A stretch of DNA of 64,000 bases. It comes from Adiantum capillus-veneris. Its lineage: Eukaryota > Streptophyta > Polypodiopsida > Polypodiales > Pteridaceae. The position numbers and the translations under genes are program-made. Where the stretch lies: contig CM043966.1 in assembly GCA_014529385.2 (NCBI GenBank), positions 106,715,587-106,779,586 on the forward strand, in the 5' to 3' direction. Shown one piece after another: positions 31,538 through 43,128 of the stretch (position 1 is the stretch's first letter; each line of letters starts with the position of its first letter). The notes below the pieces were generated by a model. That model had not been told where the DNA came from, made no database searches, and saw only the letters and a program-made list of their open reading frames with translations.

Positions 31538-33072
31538 TTACATGAGATAGCTGCCTTTTGACAGATCTTTGGTAGATTCTTTGGTAGAAGGCGACTCAAA
31601 TAAGGCTTCAAGCGATACCCGTTTACCTCCCTGGAGTGCTCTTTCACATTCAATTCCATAAGTTGATAGTAACTTGAATTGAAATCCTTCTTGACTATGT
31701 ATGGCATCAAAACGATTATCGAGTCGATTGTCATACCTTAGCACAAGATCTCCTTCATTGATGCCTTTGTCCTTCAGTTTCTTGTCAAGCTTTTTCTTCG
31801 TCTGTGTGGCTTTCCTCTTGTAGCACTCGTATGCTGCTTCTCTTTTCCACTCAAGCTCAGCTAAGGTAAGAATTCGATCCATCCATGCTTCTTGATCATC
31901 TTGTGTTGCTTTGCCATGAAGTCGCATTGTTGGAATGTTGAGCTCAATTGGTTGTAAAGCCTCTTGACCATAGACCAAGTGAAATGGTGTGAACTCTACG
32001 GCTTCCCTATATGTGGTTCGATACGCCCACAAGGCACCATCCAAGAAGTCATCCCACAACTTTGTCTTGTTTTTCACCATCTTTCTAATGATGCCTGCAA
32101 TGACACCATTAGCTTTTTCTACCAAACCATTTGATTGGGGATAGTAGGGTGTACTATGATGATGTAGAATGTGAAGTTCTTCACAGACTTCTGTGAGCAA
32201 TCCCTTTCTAAACCCTGGACGATTATCAGAAACAATTTCCAAAGGTGTGCCAAATCTACAACAAATAAAGTGTAGACAAATTTTCTCACTGTCCTCTCAT
32301 TTACCTTTGCCACACTTTGTGCTTCCACCCACCTAGTCATATAGTCTACAGCCACTAGAATGTAGAGTTTACCATTTTTTGTCCTAGGCAGAGGACCCAT
32401 AGCATCAATGCCCCACTTTTCAAAGGGTCCATTTGCAAGCAAGATTTGCTTTGGACCATAAACCAATCTTCTATTCCCATTTACCTGACAATCGTGACAA
32501 CTTTTACACCAATGTTGGACATCCACATGCAAACTTGGCCAAACATACCCCGCAAGCAAAATCTTCTTCACATTTAACTCTTGGGCAAAATGACCACCAC
32601 ATGCCTCTTCATGCAAACCTTTTAGAATGGCTGGAATCTCCTTGATAGTTGGCACTCTTCTCCACACTTGATCCTTCCCTCTTTGATAGAGGGATCCTTC
32701 TAGGAAGAGATACGCGCTTGCCTTCTTCATGAGTCTCCTCTTCTGAGCCTTCGTGAAGTCTTGTGGAAACTCACCCTCCAAAATGTAGCTAATAATGGGA
32801 GTCAATGACTCCAATCCCTGGTATCTCGGTTGCTTGACAGTTGCTGCCACCATGATGACCTGCACTTCTTTCTCAACACATGTAACTACTTGTTGTTGTG
32901 CAAGTAAATCGGCATCTTCATTCTGTTTCCTAGGAATATGATATAGTTGCACTTCTTCAAATTGATTAAACAATCTACAAATGGCATGAACTTTTGTCCT
33001 TAGGCTTTCATTCTTGCATGCCCAAATGCCTAAAATTTGCTTCACAATGAGAACTGCATCCCCTTTTACCAT
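31538..33072 (-). pseudogene. Element B second RNase H end and integrase
   Basis: The first frame (33072-32119) starts in the second RNase H (VKGDAVLIVKQILG). It runs through the integrase zinc region (HEEACGGHFAQ, then CKSCHDCQ) and the start of the DDE core (KWGIDAMGPLP, Asp). Near 32250 it shifts frame (FVVDLAHL where CRFGTPLE is expected). The second frame (32242-31538) continues with EIVSDNRPGF (second Asp), PYYPQSNGLVEKANG (Glu), LWAYRTTYR, and a C-terminal charged part. All three catalytic residues are present, but the protein is broken by the frameshift. The role would be cDNA integration. Confidence 0.85.
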
Positions 33073-33135
33073 GAGACGTTGTATACCTTGGCCAATGCAT
33101 ATCTTTAAACCATGAAGTAGTGTGTCATATTCTGC

Positions 33136-34983
33136 TTAATTGTTGCTAGTTGAACCTGGTAGATTGACCTTCTCTTTCATGAACACCTCCCCACTTGGGT
33201 TGAGCAACACTAGCCCTCCTCCTGCTTTTCCTGTGGCTCGTCGAAAAGCTCCATCAAAGAACAAGGTAAAAGCATTAGGAATACTTTTAGGTGGTGGCAA
33301 TGGTAGGGTCTTTACTTCAGGCACCTTAATCTCCTTCACATGTACCCTATAAGTAAGGATCCCTACCAATTGTGCACGCACACTATCTTCTACCTTGAAA
33401 GAGTATTGGAACTCTTGCAATTCCATAATCAACTTTGAGATCCTAGTGCTAAGATTCATTTGAGATGACACCCAAGGAAACAAATTTTCTGCAGTGAGAA
33501 TTACAAAAGGTTTTGGTAGCAAGTAGGATCTAAACTTTCTCACCACAAACATGAGAGAAAGCATCATGAGTTCTACCTCTGTGTAGCCTCTCTCCAAAGC
33601 ATTCATGACCCTACTAGCAAAGTAGATGGGTCGCATCCTGGTACTGTGGGGATCTTGTTGTAATAAAACAGCACCAATTGTTTCCTTCCCAACACTAGAG
33701 CTAAAAAAGAATGTGTACTCCCAACAAGGAGGCATGAGTGTTGGTAGCTCTGACAAAATGACTTTAATGTTCCAAAAGTACTCTTCAAGCTCATAAGACC
33801 ATGCAAATTCTACTTGTTGTGTCAACTTTTGCAAAGGATGAAGCAACTCCGAAGCTAAGTGAATAAAGCGTGACATATACTTCACCTTTTGAATGAATGA
33901 GATGACCTCTTTGAGATTCTTGGGTGATGGGAGCTCAATAAGAGCATTTGCCTTTGAAGGATCCACCTCAATGCCTTTATAGGAAACCTTGTGACCAAGC
34001 AAGATCCCTTCATCCTCACCTATGTGACACTTGTCGAGGTTGAGTTGACCTCCCATGTCGTAGAGCTTCTTTAAACCTTCTTTTACCCTTTGTAGATGCA
34101 ATGATTTTGAGCTATAAATGCAAAAATCATCAATAAAAACCCTAATGGACTTTCCAAAGAATGCTTGAAACACCACGTTCATGAAGCATTGGAAAGTTGC
34201 AGGAGCATTTGTCAGTCCAAATGGCATGACTCTAAAAGCATAACAACCCCAGGGAGTGATGAAGGTTGTTTTCAACTGATCTTCCAATGCAATACCTATT
34301 TGAAAGTAACCCGAGTAGCCATCACACACAGTGTACTTCTCATGACCAGCTACCTCATTTAGTATCTCATCTTGAAATGGGAGGGGAAAGTGATCTCTTT
34401 TTGTTGCCTCATTGAGTGGACGGTAATCCACACACACCCTCCACTTGCCATTTTTCTTAGGAGTGACAACAACGGGAGAGACCCACTCTGAATTCTCCAC
34501 TGGATAAATGAAACCTGTTGCTAGAAGCTTTCTTACCTCCTTCAGTAAAGCCTGCTCCTTGATGACTCCTAGCCTTCGTAGCTTCTGAGCCTTAGGTGTG
34601 GCCTCTGGCTTCAACTCAATTTTGTGTTGAACAGCATCTACTCCACGCACATCGGTGTAATTTTTAGCAAAAAGCCTAGGAAATTTCCTTAACATGCCTT
34701 TGAGCTCCTCTCTTTCATCCTTTGTAAGTGTTGTAGATAACATACCTTCTAGCATTCTTTCATCTTCCACTTTTTGGTTCTCTTGGGAACCTACCTCTTC
34801 CAAACCTGGGCAAGAGGTCTCTTGGTTGTTTGGCTTAAACCTTACCCCCATGACTTCAATGGAAGACTCCTCTTCAATAATGTTGCCGCTACTTTCTCCT
34901 TCTGAAGTGCTATCGATCCAGCCTTCCTCCGTCTCACTTTGATATGATTCTTCATGGAGCTCCTCTTGGCGTTGCTCCTTCAT
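33136..34983 (-). pseudogene. Element B reverse transcriptase and RNase H
   Basis: 615 codons. An acidic linker (MKEQRQEELHEE, LSTTLTKDEREELKGML) leads into RT. The RT motifs are PVENSEWVSPVVVTPKKNGK, VCVDYRPLNEAT, DGYSGYFQI, TPWGCYAFRVMPFGL and the catalytic FIDDFCIYS. A gypsy RNase H-like domain follows (PCWEYTFFFSSSVGKETIGA, RPIYFASR), then the start of a second RNase H (LFFDGAFRRATGKAGGG). It stops at TAA 33136-33138 inside ...STSNN, where relatives read NNEAEY, so a single G-to-T change removed the end of the second RNase H and integrase. Confidence 0.9.
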
Positions 34984-35037
34984 GTTGAAGACAACCTTCT
35001 TATGATTGTCATTCCTCCAAATTAGCTTTCCACTCTC

Positions 35038-35397
35038 TCAATCCTGCAAAGCTCGCATTTTCATTAGCCATGGTCTTCCTAGGATAAATGGGTAACCATT
35101 TCCTTTGGTAGACATGACATAGAAATCCACTACCTTCTTAATGCCAAAGGCCTCCACAAAAACATTTTTACAAATGCCTACGCACCTAGCCTTGCTATTG
35201 TTTGCCATCTTGACTTTAATTTCAGGTGTCTCATGGATGTGCATGCCTAGTTTTTGCATGAGTCCCTCTGTCATGATGCAAATTTGTGCACCCCCATCCA
35301 CTAGACCTTTCCTAACCAATCTTCCTTTGATGTAACAATCTAGCACAGGTGTAATATCCTCATTCATTTCACCATGTGCAATTTTTACAACAGGCAC
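35038..35397 (-). pseudogene. Element B protease
   Basis: A retropepsin-like domain of about 120 codons. It contains the active-site loop GLVDGGAQICIMTE, a beta segment KVKMANNSKARCVG and the signature GYPFILGRPWLMKM. Gly replaces the usual Ser/Thr after the catalytic Asp, as in elements A, D and E here. It is separated from RT by a stop at 35038-35040 and a short linker, and from gag by a stop near 35401. Confidence 0.8.
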
Positions 35398-35400
35398 ACT

Positions 35401-36672
35401 CTATTTTACCTTTCTCCTAGTGCTAACTGCCTTTGTTAAATCCCTCCTAACTTGTGGGCATAATGCAAGAAACTGAGGCCATGAGATATCATGACCCTTA
35501 CCTCTCATGTCTTCCAACAAGTTGTATGGAGCCATACCATGTCCAAGAGAGAAGTCTTGGAGATTGATACGACGTCGAGTCCTCATAGCTTCCTTGGTCT
35601 CCTTTGACTTCTTTTCTCGTCCATGATCACTTTGTGACGTGACTCCTTCTTTCTCCTTCCCTTTTCCACGGCTAGGCTTAATGCCATTTGCTTCCATGTC
35701 AACCTCTTTTGAATTTGTCACCTCTACCACATGCACATTTGGGTCCGGCAAAGATGGAACTCCTTCCACTCCTTATGGAGGTGGTCTTGCTCCATTTGGC
35801 CTTATTAGAAGCCGTGGTTTCTGACTAGTTCCTTCACCTGCATTCATCACTGGGTAATTCAAGTTAGGTCTCCCTAGCTCCCCACGGGGCCAAGGACAAT
35901 TATACATCCCATGTCCAGACTCTCCGCAATTCCAACATTGTAAGACTCTCCTAGGTCGTGGATCTCTCTCTTCAGACTTCCTTGCTTGTCCTTTTGGACC
36001 TACAGCTTGTGCAAGGTGAATTGAGAGGCTACTTAAAGATTCATTTAACTTCTCGATTACTTCAGCTATTACCTCAGGAAGCTCCCTAGATGTCTATGCT
36101 TGTGACTTACCTTTGGGTCTAAGACCTTCTATTGGAACCTCTCCCCTTATGCACTTGAGTTTCCTATATTTCTCAGCAGCCCTAGTTTCAGTTGCATCAA
36201 AGGTAGCAGGTGCACCGAACTCAACTTTTACCTTAAGGTCAGGAAAGAGTCTGGATATGAACCTCTCCTTCTTTAGAAATTCTGCACCATCACCAGGGTT
36301 AGCAACATTTCGTATCCATAGAGCCCAAAGACGTAGAAACTCTTGCTTGTACAAGTAGTAGTCATCTAAGTCTTTTTGCTTATGAGAAACAATGTCTTGC
36401 CATAATTTTTGAGTGTTTTGGGGATCAAAGAAGTATTTCTTGAAACGATTCAAAACTTCCGTGTAATTCCCCTTAACTTCCTCAGGCAAAGAGTCAAACC
36501 AAGTGCTAGCATCTTTCCTAAGGACTACCTCAAACATTTCTACACGTTCCTGATCAGTTACTATCCTCTTGATACGGCAAGACATTTTGAAATTTGCTAA
36601 GAATAATTCTGCATCCTCCCCAGGATCTCCAAAGAACAAGGGGTAGCCACTCATTTGCCTAGTTGTATCCAT
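35401..36672 (-). pseudogene. Element B gag
   Basis: The main frame 36672-36094 starts MDTTRQMSGYPLFFGDPGED and carries a gag capsid core (KDASTWFDSLPEEVKGNYTE, LNRFKKYFFDP, YKQEFLRLW). After a stop, a zinc knuckle CWNCGESGHGMYNC lies near 35905-35950. A Lys/Glu-rich tail (35769-35401) includes KEKEGVTSQSDHGREKKSKE and SLGHGMAPYNLLEDM. The order and the AYSLKEDL/APYNLLEDM motif match elements A and C. The ATG at 36670-36672 is the natural start because the capsid begins there. At least one nonsense codon separates the parts. Confidence 0.8.
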
Positions 36673-36728
36673 GTTGCTGGTTTTACTTAAAATTTTCTTT
36701 TTATTTTTTTATTTTTTGTTTTGCAAAA

Positions 36729-36914
36729 TCAAATTTCAACGTAGCGAATCAATGGCAAAATGAACGGATTGACTGAGGCATTGATAGCCGCTACTTGCCT
36801 AGGTTCAAACATACGATGGAAAACACGTTGAAATTGTAACTTTGTGCCAACTATTACATGCACGTCTTGTCTAGCCAAAGGAATGAATGTACGATACAAG
36901 TCCTCTTGATTCAT
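36729..36914 (-). CDS. Element B second leader ORF (unknown, repeat of the first)
   Basis: 61 codons starting MNQEDLYRTF, 9 bp after the first leader ORF. By eye it repeats the first ORF's pattern: DVHVIVGTKLQFQ against INVRIDTKIFFQQ, and NPFILPLIRY against NPIILPLVDY. This suggests an internally duplicated domain. No family is recognised. It could be part of one ancestral two-repeat protein now split by a stop. Confidence 0.4.
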   Translation of the reverse strand: MNQEDLYRTFIPLARQDVHVIVGTKLQFQRVFHRMFEPRQVAAINASVNPFILPLIRYVEI

Positions 36915-36922
36915 TAACCTAG

Positions 36923-37159
36923 CTAAAACAAGATAAACACATGTACATCAAAAGAGACATTATAGTCTACAAGTGGGAGTATAATAGGATTTGGAGATTG
37001 TAGAATATCTCTTAATGCTTCAGCACCAAAGAGGAATACAATACATTGTTGAAAAAATATTTTTGTATCAATGCGAACATTTATCCTAATCCCTTGCAGC
37101 CAATGAAATTGATGAAATTGAATTGCAAGAGCAGGATTAGGAGGTGGTGGATTGTTCAT
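36923..37159 (-). CDS. Element B first leader ORF, shared with element C
   Basis: 78 codons between primer site and gag, starting MNNPPPPNPALAIQFHQFHW. It shares KIFFQQ.IV..FG, LR.IL..P.PI and the end SFDVHVF with the element C ORF at 5404-5646. The predicted strand-rich pattern with no charge bias differs from gag. The function is unknown. Conservation in two elements makes it more than a random frame. Confidence 0.5.
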   Translation of the reverse strand: MNNPPPPNPALAIQFHQFHWLQGIRINVRIDTKIFFQQCIVFLFGAEALRDILQSPNPIILPLVDYNVSFDVHVFILF

Positions 37160-37213
37160 GTAAACACAACTAGTTTTTGAAGACTTACCTTGTGTATGCT
37201 AACACAACCGCTC

Positions 37214-37231
37214 GTCCTCAGTAGGGGCACC
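37214..37231 (-). other. Candidate primer-binding site, element B
   Basis: Minus-strand TGGTGCCCCTACTGAGGA, three bases after the LTR end ...CCGCCTCA. The position is right. The complementary tRNA (3' end GGGGCACCA) was not identified. Confidence 0.6.
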
Positions 37232-37234
37232 AAT

Positions 37235-39840
37235 TTGAGGCGGTCCGGGGCGGGCAACAAGAAGAGTGGCCTCTAAGCACCCTTCTAGGCTCCCATGCTG
37301 CTCAATTGGGTTGGGGTTGGAAAAAACAACAAACACACACACAAACCCGCAACCTAACCCTACACAAATTTGGGGCACCACCTAGTTTTGGATGCGAACT
37401 AGGATGCATAAAGAGAGAGAGAGATAGTGCTCGGGCTACTTTGAAATGTATTGGCAATGATCAAGCAAACACAATTATATATGTAAGAAAGAGAGAGAAG
37501 AGGGAGGGGGTGCTTGTTGCATTAATACTTTCTTACAAATCTGTCATGACCAATCACAGTGAGATTAGTATTTGTTCAACATAGCTTGAGTAAATTACAC
37601 AACAACACATCACAAGAAAAGCCACCCCAATCACTGTCTTAAGGCCAGGGGAGTCCTCTCCACCCTGTCGCCCTCTTACAGTATGTGGGATTTATGACTA
37701 AATTGATGACACCCAGAGACAAGCTATCAAGAACTTTAAAAAAAACACCAAGACGCTTACACATCATTGTTGTCATTACTTCACCTTGGAAGAGAGACAA
37801 AGTATCCAAGCTTAGTCCAAACCCACCCTCCTTGATTCAGTAAATGTTGGGCTTACACTAGTAGGAGAAATGATAGATTTTCTACTCTCAATTGAATGAT
37901 CACTCTCTCTCTTACAATGGCATAGAGTTTCCTTGCTAATCACCCCTATTACAATGCATGCACATGCATAAGACAATGAGCATCCACTCAAGAACTCCTT
38001 CTAGAGGGGTTGAGATTGGCTTCCCAAGCTATAGCATAGTGCTCTTCCTTATGACTCTCCCTTTTTGTGCTAGCTACACCCTCCTCTTATAGCAATTTTG
38101 AGGGCTAGGGTTACTCCTCTAACCATGGTTGGGGGTTAGATTTTCAGCACTTATCTAATTTCTTTTGCTTGGAATTATCAAGAAGTTGGTGTGGATAGAT
38201 GAAGAAGAGCGAGAGGAGAGAAGTGGAGGTGATAGGACTTTTCATAGTAGGTTAGTGTTAGTAAATTAGTAGAGTTAGTATTTTTATTGATTTACAAATG
38301 GAATTGGATATTTACAATGGGAGTATCCAAGTAGGATACAAATAAGGAAGAAAAAACTCTTAATAGGTAAGAAAATATAGATTTCTTACAATGTTGATGC
38401 TCCAAGTGTCTTGAGTAGAGTCAATTTTGACTCTTGTTGACGGTCCACTAGTTTTTATGGTACGTTTTTTCTCCACTCTTGAACTTCCTTGGGAGCCAAG
38501 GTAAGTGAACATGAGTAATCAATCACCATGATGCTGTCTTTCAAGAGAAGAGGCTGAATTTTGTGGTTTTTTCATAGATATGGGTAATATGGATGAGGAA
38601 AATTGAGACTAGGTGGTCAATTTTGGAATGGAAGTGTGTGTAGGAGACATGAGTTCACCATGGTTTCTCTTATTCTTCAAGGTTAAGAAGAAGATAAGTA
38701 GGGTGCAGAGAGGAGTGGTGAGAGAGGTCGGGATGATGAGTGGAGAAGTGTGTGAAAAAGGAAAATTATAAAGTGGAAGAGGGAGTGTGGCTGCATAGCA
38801 TGGGCAAACTGGGGTCCACCAATAAAATCATAGCTCACAGCTCATAGCTCAAAAAAATATGAAAAAATTTGAGGTAAAAGTTCAACCCACGAGCTACAAC
38901 TTTTGTTTGTATTGCTCTTTCAAATTCGGAGAGCAAGTGATCTTTAAAAATTCAGCAAAACCAACTATTTTTTTCCACTTCACAAAGTCCTTGTGAGGTC
39001 CTTCTTTGGATGATTCTTTTGAATACCTCCAAGAGTGAGCCCCCCATAGTGCATGCATGCATGCCACATACCCTTGACCTTATTTGGTAGGTCTATAATT
39101 GAAGATATCATTGAGATCATGATATAAGTGAATAGTACAACTAAGAAAATCAAGTATTGAGGGGTCTAAAAAAAATATGTACATGTCAAATATAAATAAT
39201 ATAGGTGGAAAAAATATAAAGGGGTCAAAATAAATCTCTCTCATTATAAGTCTACCATAAAAAGATGAATATTTTTGGTGGTCTAATTTATGAGAGTAAT
39301 AGAGAATAGATGTAGGAAGAAAAAAATCACAATAGTGAAAAAATATACACATAAATAGCACTAGTGTTTTTGGATTTTTGTTGGGATAGAGTTACACCAA
39401 AAATAAGAGAAGCTTGCATGAAATTATTTTTATATGGAATAAAGAGTATGCAAAATGGTAAGAAAAAATATGGTAATGGTGAGTCAATGTACATAGCATA
39501 AATAACACACCATAGGTAGAAATATTTAAATACATACCAAAATAATTATGAAAAATCCTTTTATTTAGGCCCTATATACAATGAAATATTTACACACAAA
39601 TGGGCCATAATATACTTATAATTTTTTATTATTTTTATTTTTATTTTTATTTTTATTTTTTTAACTCAACTAACCCAGTGGCTAGCTAATTGAGGGTTTT
39701 TAAGAAGATATGGGAAAACTCTCCTAACTCACACATACCTATATACAGTGAAAGGGTGAGGGTAACCACAGTGTTTGAGTGATTGGGTAGGGTGAGGTAA
39801 CTCGCTATGGAAATTACAGAGAGCCGAAAAACGGCTATCA
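37235..39840 (-). repeat. Element B right LTR (5' LTR)
   Basis: 2606 bp, TGAGGCGGTCC... to ...CGGCTATCA, matching the left LTR nearly throughout with scattered substitutions. It differs by an extra segment of about 160 bp at 38117-38278 and a longer ATTTTT repeat near 39625-39660. The TATA-like element lies near 38093-38100 (minus). Confidence 0.9.
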
Positions 39841-40426
39841 ATACCCTCCAATTTCCACTTTCTCCCCCCCATGTGGGATTACTCCATTGCCACTTGGCAC
39901 CATCCTCCCACCTCCCTAACTTCTCAGAAATTTCTAGCTTCTCTCAAAGCATGAGGGGACTTCTCGGACAATTTTCCCCGAGGCATACCTTGCTACTGCG
40001 GTCACCGAATGACGCATCGTAGCACACGGCTCGAAGCCCATCACCTCGGCTATCTCCAAAAATATAAAACTTCATCATTTCTAATCTTAGACCCCCAAGT
40101 TTGCCTAGTTGCCCTTCTCCCATGCACCCGCAATCACCTTCTAAGTTGAGACCACCCGCTTCGGATGCTCATAATTCATGACGTACAAGTCCGATTCACA
40201 AGTTGTTAAGCACGGCTGAAAACCCTTATTAAAAACCATATTTTGGAGTCTTGAACAACCCAAAAAATCAGCATTCAATCTTGGCAAAATCACACCTTTG
40301 TACATGAATTTTCACGACGTCACTTTCAAAACTTGCAGGGCTATGTACACATATATACATGAGGCTAGTGGGCAAGCTTTTTAGCATGGATTAGCAACTT
40401 CATTTCCACCCAAAAAATGCCTGACA
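39841..40426 (-). repeat. Element A left LTR, second part
   Basis: Resumes with the duplicated ATAC and matches 46620-47203 of the right LTR to the common end ...AATGCCTGACA. Joined to 28410-28964 it gives about 1.14 kb, the length of the intact right LTR. Confidence 0.9.
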
Positions 40427-40449
40427 TAGTTTGCCAACCCCCCCCCCTT
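40427..40449 (-). other. Polypurine tract region of element A
   Basis: The plus-strand run of ten C (40438-40447) reads as a G-run on the minus strand just upstream of the 3' LTR, with an 11-base spacer to the LTR start. Confidence 0.6.
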
Positions 40450-40459
40450 GCCTGCTTAG

Positions 40460-42439
40460 TCATTCATGACAAGGAGAGGTCTCTAGGGTAAATAACTGCT
40501 GCATTTCATCCCCAGAAACCTCGTCCACATTTTCAAATGTTTCCACATTGTCGTCTTCTATTGATATCATTTCATTAGTCACAATTGTCATCAAGCGTGC
40601 CAGATACTTTTTCAATCTGTAACCATTAACATGGTATTTATGCTCTGTACCATTTAAGTTTGCCAATTGATATGTGCCATTTTCAAATTTATTTACAACA
40701 GTAAAACGACGTTCCCGCTTAATCTGAAACTTTTTTTGAAAAGTATTGTCCAGTTTACTATTCTACCGCAACATAAGATCACCGTTTTCAATTCCTTTAT
40801 CCTTGACGCATTCAATGGCCTTCATTTGAGACTTCTTTGACACTTCTTCATAATGACTCAAGGCCAGAATTATGTCTAACTGCAAGCATTGTAAATCCAA
40901 CAACGTTTTCTACCAAGCATCTTACTGCTCTTCACCTTCCAATGACAACCACTTAAGTGCGGGGATTTCCACTTCAATGGGCAATAAAGCTTCCTTGCCA
41001 TAAATCAAGTGATAAGGAGAAAACCCTGTGCTTGTTTTCATAGCAGTTCTATAAGCCCATAGTGCACAAGGCAGCTCTGAATCCCAAGTCTTCACATGTG
41101 TCTGAGTCATTTTTGTCGAGATATTCACTAACTCTCCATTGAATCTCTCATTAAAACCATTGCATTGTGGATAATAAGGAGAACTATACCTATGTTGTAT
41201 ATTAAACTTTCCACAAAGGAAATCAAACAACTCTCCTCTAAATCCTGGTCCCCGATCAGAAAGCAGTTCCAAAGGCATACCAAACTTGCAGCATATATCT
41301 TCGTACACAAACTTCCCCATTTCTTTACTGGTAATCTGTTTGACAGCCTTAGCTTCTGCCCAATGTGACAAATAATCCACTTCTGTCAGAATGTAAACAT
41401 TTCTTTTACCAATCATGGGTAAGGGTCCAATGGCATCAAGACCCCATTTTTCAAATACATCAAAAGATAAAATCGTCTTTCGCAATTCAGGCTTCAAAAT
41501 TCTCTTCCCCATCTTTTGGCAAGACAAACAAGACTTGCACCAATGGTTTACATCCCGCTGGACACTCGGCCACACATAGCCTTCTTGTAAAATCTTATGT
41601 GGCATAATTTTCATGGCAAAATGCCCTCCACAGGATCCTTCATGGTTCTCTTCTAAAATATTATAGATTTCTTCTTTCCAAGGCACACGTCGCAATATCG
41701 AATCACTTCCTTTCATATAAAGCACATCACCAATCATTTTGTACTTCCTTGCTCTTCTCATAAAAGCATACTTTTTAGATGAAGGCAAATCTTCAGGCAA
41801 GAGACCGGTCAATAAGAAATCCACTTCTTTTGACAACACCTCTCTTCCATGATACAGAGGGGCATCAGCCTTCAACACAAACACACAAGTGATCATTTCT
41901 TGGGCAGCATCATGAGCTTCTTTATTTTGAGACCTCTCAATATGTTGTAAACTCCATGCCTCAAACTTTTTAAGCAAAGATTTCACTTTGAAACACAAAT
42001 TTTTCAACTTAGGGTTCTTATTCTTCCACACCCCCAATACCTGCTTCACAACCAACAAGGCATCTCCTTTGACTTGCAGGCATTTAATTCCCAACTGTAA
42101 GCAAATGTGCAGACCGCCCTCAAGGGCCATGTACTCTACTTCATTATTACTTTTCGCATCAAGCTTTAACCCTTGTTTCCTCACAAGATTTCCTTGCGCA
42201 TCATAGACAAAAATCCCTCCAGAAGCAGCTTCATGACTTCTTTGATAAGAGCCATCAAAATATAATAGTGAAGCATTGGATATAGCAGGAGTTTCGACCT
42301 TCTTCCTTTGCACCACCTCTTCCTTAACCAAAATAGGAGTCTCTTTGTAAGTGAGTAAATCTGCCAGGGTAGCCCGAGTACTTTCTTCCACCAAAAAAGT
42401 GAATTGAAATTCGTGCAGTTCTATAACCCATTTCATCAC
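40460..42439 (-). pseudogene. Element A second RNase H and integrase
   Basis: A frame of 505 codons (42439-40922). It contains a second RNase H (LLYFDGSYQRSHEAASGGI, NNEVEYMALEGGL, VKGDALLVVKQVLG) and the integrase zinc region (HEGSCGGHFA, CKSCLSCQ). The DDE core follows (KWGLDAIGPLP, LLSDRGPGFRG, PYYPQCNGFNERFNG), then LWAYRTAMKTSTGFSPYHLI. All three acidic catalytic residues are present. After stops at about 40919 and 40764, a C-terminal piece at 40460-40666 (HKYHVNGYRLKKYLARL) resembles the end of the element B polyprotein (VNGYRLKPYLSRL). Confidence 0.88.
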
Positions 42440-42445
42440 TGTTTT

Positions 42446-43006
42446 TTATATATTTGAGTTATTAAACAACTGAGGCAACAATGAATAGCTGGTGAGAAAA
42501 GTGAATGACTTTTGCAATAGGTAATGCCTGAATCGTCTACAAGCATAGACCATACTGATCATCACCAACTCAATCTGTGAGTACTCTCTTTCATGAGGGG
42601 TTTTAACTCGGCTGGCAAAATAAACAGGCTTCATATACTTGGACTCCTTCCCTCTTTGAAATAGCATAGCCCCAATGGCATCATCTCCAACTGGCGGGTT
42701 AACATAAAATTCTTTCTCCCAATCAGGAGCTTGCATAATAGGCAGTGTGCTCAAAACTTCTTTGACCTTATCGAAAACTTCTTCACAGTCTTGTGTCCAC
42801 TCCAATGGATCATTTTTAACCACTTGCTGTAGTGGGTACAGTAACTGTGATACCAAAGGTATGAATCGAGACAGATATTTAACCTTCTGAATGAAAGTAG
42901 CCAATTGTCTTGTATTCTTTGGGGATGACAAAAATAATAAGGCTTCCACTTTCTCTGGATCTGCCTCAATTCCATTTTCTGAAATCCCATGTCCAAGAAG
43001 CTTCAC
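42446..43006 (-). pseudogene. Element A RT thumb and RNase H
   Basis: 186 codons from the RT connection (KLLGHGISENGIEADPEKVE, KVKYLSRFIPL) through the gypsy RNase H-like domain (EKEFYVNPPVGDDAIGAML, MKPVYFASR). It is separated from the RT palm by stops around 43010-43130 and from the second RNase H by a stop at 42446. Like element B, it has two RNase H domains in tandem. Confidence 0.85.
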
Positions 43007-43128
43007 CCTTGGCTACGCCAAATGACATTTTTTGGGGTTTAACTAACCCCCACATTCATCATACCTTGCAAACGTCATTTCAAGCTTCTAAACATGCTGT
43101 TTCCTTGAACTGTATACACAGAAATCAT

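Larger units (their letters stand above)
28965..39840 (-). mobile_element. Ty3/gypsy element B (Tat-like) nested in element A's LTR
   Basis: A complete-length minus-strand element of 10.9 kb. It has long LTRs (TGAGG...CTATCA), a primer site next to the right LTR, two small leader ORFs, gag, protease, RT/RNase H, a second RNase H, integrase and a polypurine tract. The four bases ATAC at 28961-28964 recur at 39841-39844, and the element A LTR resumes exactly there, so this is a target-site duplication. A nonsense codon and a frameshift in pol mean it is not autonomous now. Confidence 0.9.
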
